Source of the DNA: Chrysomallon squamiferum
Lineage: Eukaryota > Mollusca > Gastropoda > Neomphalida > Peltospiridae
Direction: 5' to 3'
Length of the DNA stretch: 22,500 nucleotides
Assembly: GCA_012295275.1 (NCBI GenBank)
Contig: CM022666.1
Coordinates: 3,997,887-4,020,386, forward strand
Shown: in pieces, positions 20,819 through 22,500 of the stretch
Layout of the letters: every line of letters begins with the position of its first letter
Position numbering within the stretch: the stretch's first letter is position 1
Position numbers and translations under genes: made by a program
The notes under the pieces: model-generated
Told to the model about the DNA's origin: nothing
The model's input: only the letters and a program-made list of their open reading frames with translations
Databases searched by the model: none

Positions 20819-21395
20819 CTGAAAAATAAAAACAAAGAAAAGTTTACCGAAAATTAAAACAACGAAAAAAATATACAATCTATATTACGTTAAATTAATG
20901 TTAAAAAAATATACATTTACATTTTACATGTTATTATTGAATTATATTTACCTACAATATTTTACAATGAATAAAATATAAAATTTATTACATTAAATTA
21001 AGATTTCAAATATATATCTATAATTATAATTAATTACCTGGATAAAACCTAACATTATAATTTCATTAAATCAGTCTTCTTATATATATTTTTTTCAATT
21101 TGATTTTGTAGTTGGTAGATGAGTTGTTAAATTTTTTTTTTTTTTTTTAAAAAGAAGAAGAAGAAGAATATATTTTGAAGAGGATTTTATAACCAGTTAT
21201 ATCAATGATAAATGTACATGTATTTTTTTATAATAATTAATTCATGTAAGACAAGGATTAATTATTTTAGCTGAAATTATCCAGGAATATTTTACTCTAC
21301 ACAATATATGTTTGGTATTTATTTACACAATTACGTCAAAGAAAGTGATTATCAATAATAGACATAAAAATCAATTGATTAAAAGTGTTAATTAC

Positions 21396-21475
21396 TTGTA
21401 TAAAATCAAAAAATGTCACTGGTAGCAAGTCATCCATATGTCCAATGTCTTTTGAAAATCTGTTTAAAATACGAC
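21396..21475 (-). CDS. ABCC4: ABCC4, exon b: [16 protein letters not shown] coupling motif
   Basis: An 80-nt exon between acceptor attccAG (21476-21477) and donor CAA|GTAATT. With the carried base it reads [19 protein letters not shown] then VTFFDFIQ, nearly identical to vertebrate ABCC4 ([19 protein letters not shown]). This is the end of the second intracellular loop of TMD2, whose coupling helix transmits ATP hydrolysis to the membrane domain. Entry phase 1, exit phase 0. Confidence 0.95.
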
Positions 21476-21553
21476 CTGGAATCAAACATTGAAAATAAAA
21501 TAAAATAAAATAAATTAAAATTAAATAAAATATAATAAAGTTAGTAAGTAAAA

Positions 21554-21554
<1 letters not shown>

Positions 21555-21593
<39 letters not shown>
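21555..21593 (+). repeat. (AAT)n microsatellite
   Basis: About 13 AAT units in the ABCC4 intron between exons a and b, followed by A-rich (AAAAC)n-like sequence to about 21630. Confidence 0.95.
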
Positions 21594-21596
<3 letters not shown>

Positions 21597-21669
21597 TAAA
21601 TAAATAAAAAAAAAAAACAAAACAAAACAAAAACACAAAAAAAATCATAAAAAATAATATATTCTTCAC

Positions 21670-22035
21670 ATATAAACCTTTATTAATAGATTTACATTTT
21701 TAACATAGTAAACCTTACCTTGAATAATAAACTTTTACTTTGTTAATAAAATCTTCCATAAATAATAAATGTTTCCTAGATATTTCTCTTGTTCATAAAT
21801 CTTCACCTTCATTAATAAACCTTTCCTTATTAACAATATTTTTTTTTTTTATAACTAATTAATAAATTTTTACCATAATTAACAAAAACATACTTCACTA
21901 AAATAATTTTTTTACCTTAATTAACGAGTATTCACTTTATCAATAAACTTTCACCTTATTAATACATTTTTCAAAAATATTTTCCACCTCAATAAATTTT
22001 ACCGTAATAAATTTTTACCTTACTAATTAACCTAA
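21670..22035 (+). repeat. Degenerate short-unit minisatellite (AATAAACTTTTACCTTATT-like)
   Basis: Some 15-20 imperfect copies of a 16-20 nt unit approximating TTAATAAACTTTTACCTTA fill most of the intron between ABCC4 exons a and b and reach to within about 16 bp of exon a. On the sense (minus) strand each unit reads like TAAGGTAAAAGTTTATTAA. Confidence 0.75.
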
Positions 22036-22051
22036 TTAAAAAAAGACTCAC

Positions 22052-22332
22052 CTACAGGGTTTGCATCAAAGAAGGCAACAGGAGCACGAAGAACACTGTC
22101 AAACATTTTGTTGTGTAACTTTTGAGAGGCGTTGATGGCAATTTTAAAAAACAGCAATGCTCTCAAAAGTCCAAAAATGAAAACAGAAGCAACGAGTGCA
22201 CTAAAAATATAAATGTGCATGTTTGAGTCTACGACAGGAATGTCTACGGTGAAATTTGTGAAGTTGTTTCCCTTGGGGTAGTAACTTTCATACTCTTTGA
22301 TTGCTGTCAGCCTTTTCTCTTCTTCGTTGGAC
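22052..22332 (-). CDS. ABCC4: ABCC4, exon a: glycosylated extracellular loop, TM helix and coupling-helix region of TMD2
   Basis: The acceptor ttatttcAG|G (22333-22334) gives entry at the third base of a codon, probably the W of W-S-N-E-E. The exon reads SNEEEKRLTAIKEYESYYP, then GNNFTNFTVD with two N-x-T glycosylation sequons. These sit where vertebrate MRP4 has its two glycosylated asparagines, in the first loop of TMD2. Next come a hydrophobic helix (HIYIFSALVASVFIFGLLRAL), INASQKLHNKMFDSVLRAP and FFDANPVG. The LHNKMF...LRAP.AFFD.NP.G block is the cytoplasmic coupling region typical of ABCC proteins. The donor is GTAG|GTGAGT at 22052/22051, exit phase 1. The sequence to the right of 22332 is AAT-repeat intron. 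Confidence 0.93.
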
Positions 22333-22335
22333 CTG

Positions 22336-22352
22336 AAATAATAATAATAATA

Positions 22353-22418
<66 letters not shown>

Positions 22419-22458
22419 TAATAATAATAATAATAATAATAAATAATAATAATAATTA
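22336..22458 (+). repeat. (AAT)n/(AAAT)n array at the right edge
   Basis: AAT units interspersed with AAAT, immediately upstream of ABCC4 exon a in its direction of transcription. The I/Y-polymer frame here, continuous with exon a, is intron read-through. Confidence 0.95.
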
Positions 22459-22500
22459 ATTTTAAGAATTGATTTAAACATTCCAATAAATAAATAAAGA

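Overview
This is eukaryotic genomic DNA, very AT-rich and full of microsatellites, with intron-split genes that have GT-AG boundaries. It carries the 3' ends of two unrelated genes facing each other tail to tail. The AT content, the long (ATT)n, (GT)n, (GA)n and (TA)n tracts, a CENPB/Tigger-type DNA transposon remnant and the divergence of both proteins from vertebrates fit an invertebrate. A mollusc is my best guess, but that is an inference. There are no prokaryotic features.

Layout. Positions 68-1946 (+) hold the last three exons of an FNDC3-family gene (fibronectin type III repeats plus a C-terminal membrane anchor). The last exon carries an apparent 2-bp frameshift. Positions 1947-12860 hold the presumed 3' UTR and a long, extremely AT-rich, T-skewed stretch with simple repeats and one degenerate minisatellite but no recognisable gene. 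Positions 12866-13297 hold an internally deleted Tigger/pogo-like transposon. Positions 13298-15379 are A-skewed spacer including the ABCC4 3' UTR. Positions 15380-22332 (-) hold the last ten exons of an ABCC4 (MRP4)-type ABC transporter. These encode most of transmembrane domain 2, the whole of nucleotide-binding domain 2 and a long, unusual C-terminal tail. The upstream half of ABCC4 lies beyond the right edge, and the upstream exons of FNDC3 lie beyond the left edge.

How the parts relate. FNDC3 proteins are tail-anchored membrane proteins and ABCC4 is a plasma-membrane efflux pump. I see no evidence of a shared pathway; they are convergent neighbours. ABCC4 exon phases join cleanly at every junction except the one between the exons ending near 19761 and starting near 19302/19271, which is ambiguous. 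I did not find an undescribed multi-gene system. The points that deserve a second look are the two coding discontinuities, the novel ABCC4 tail, the deleted transposon, the tandem GTACGTAC donors in both genes, and several degenerate tandem repeats.
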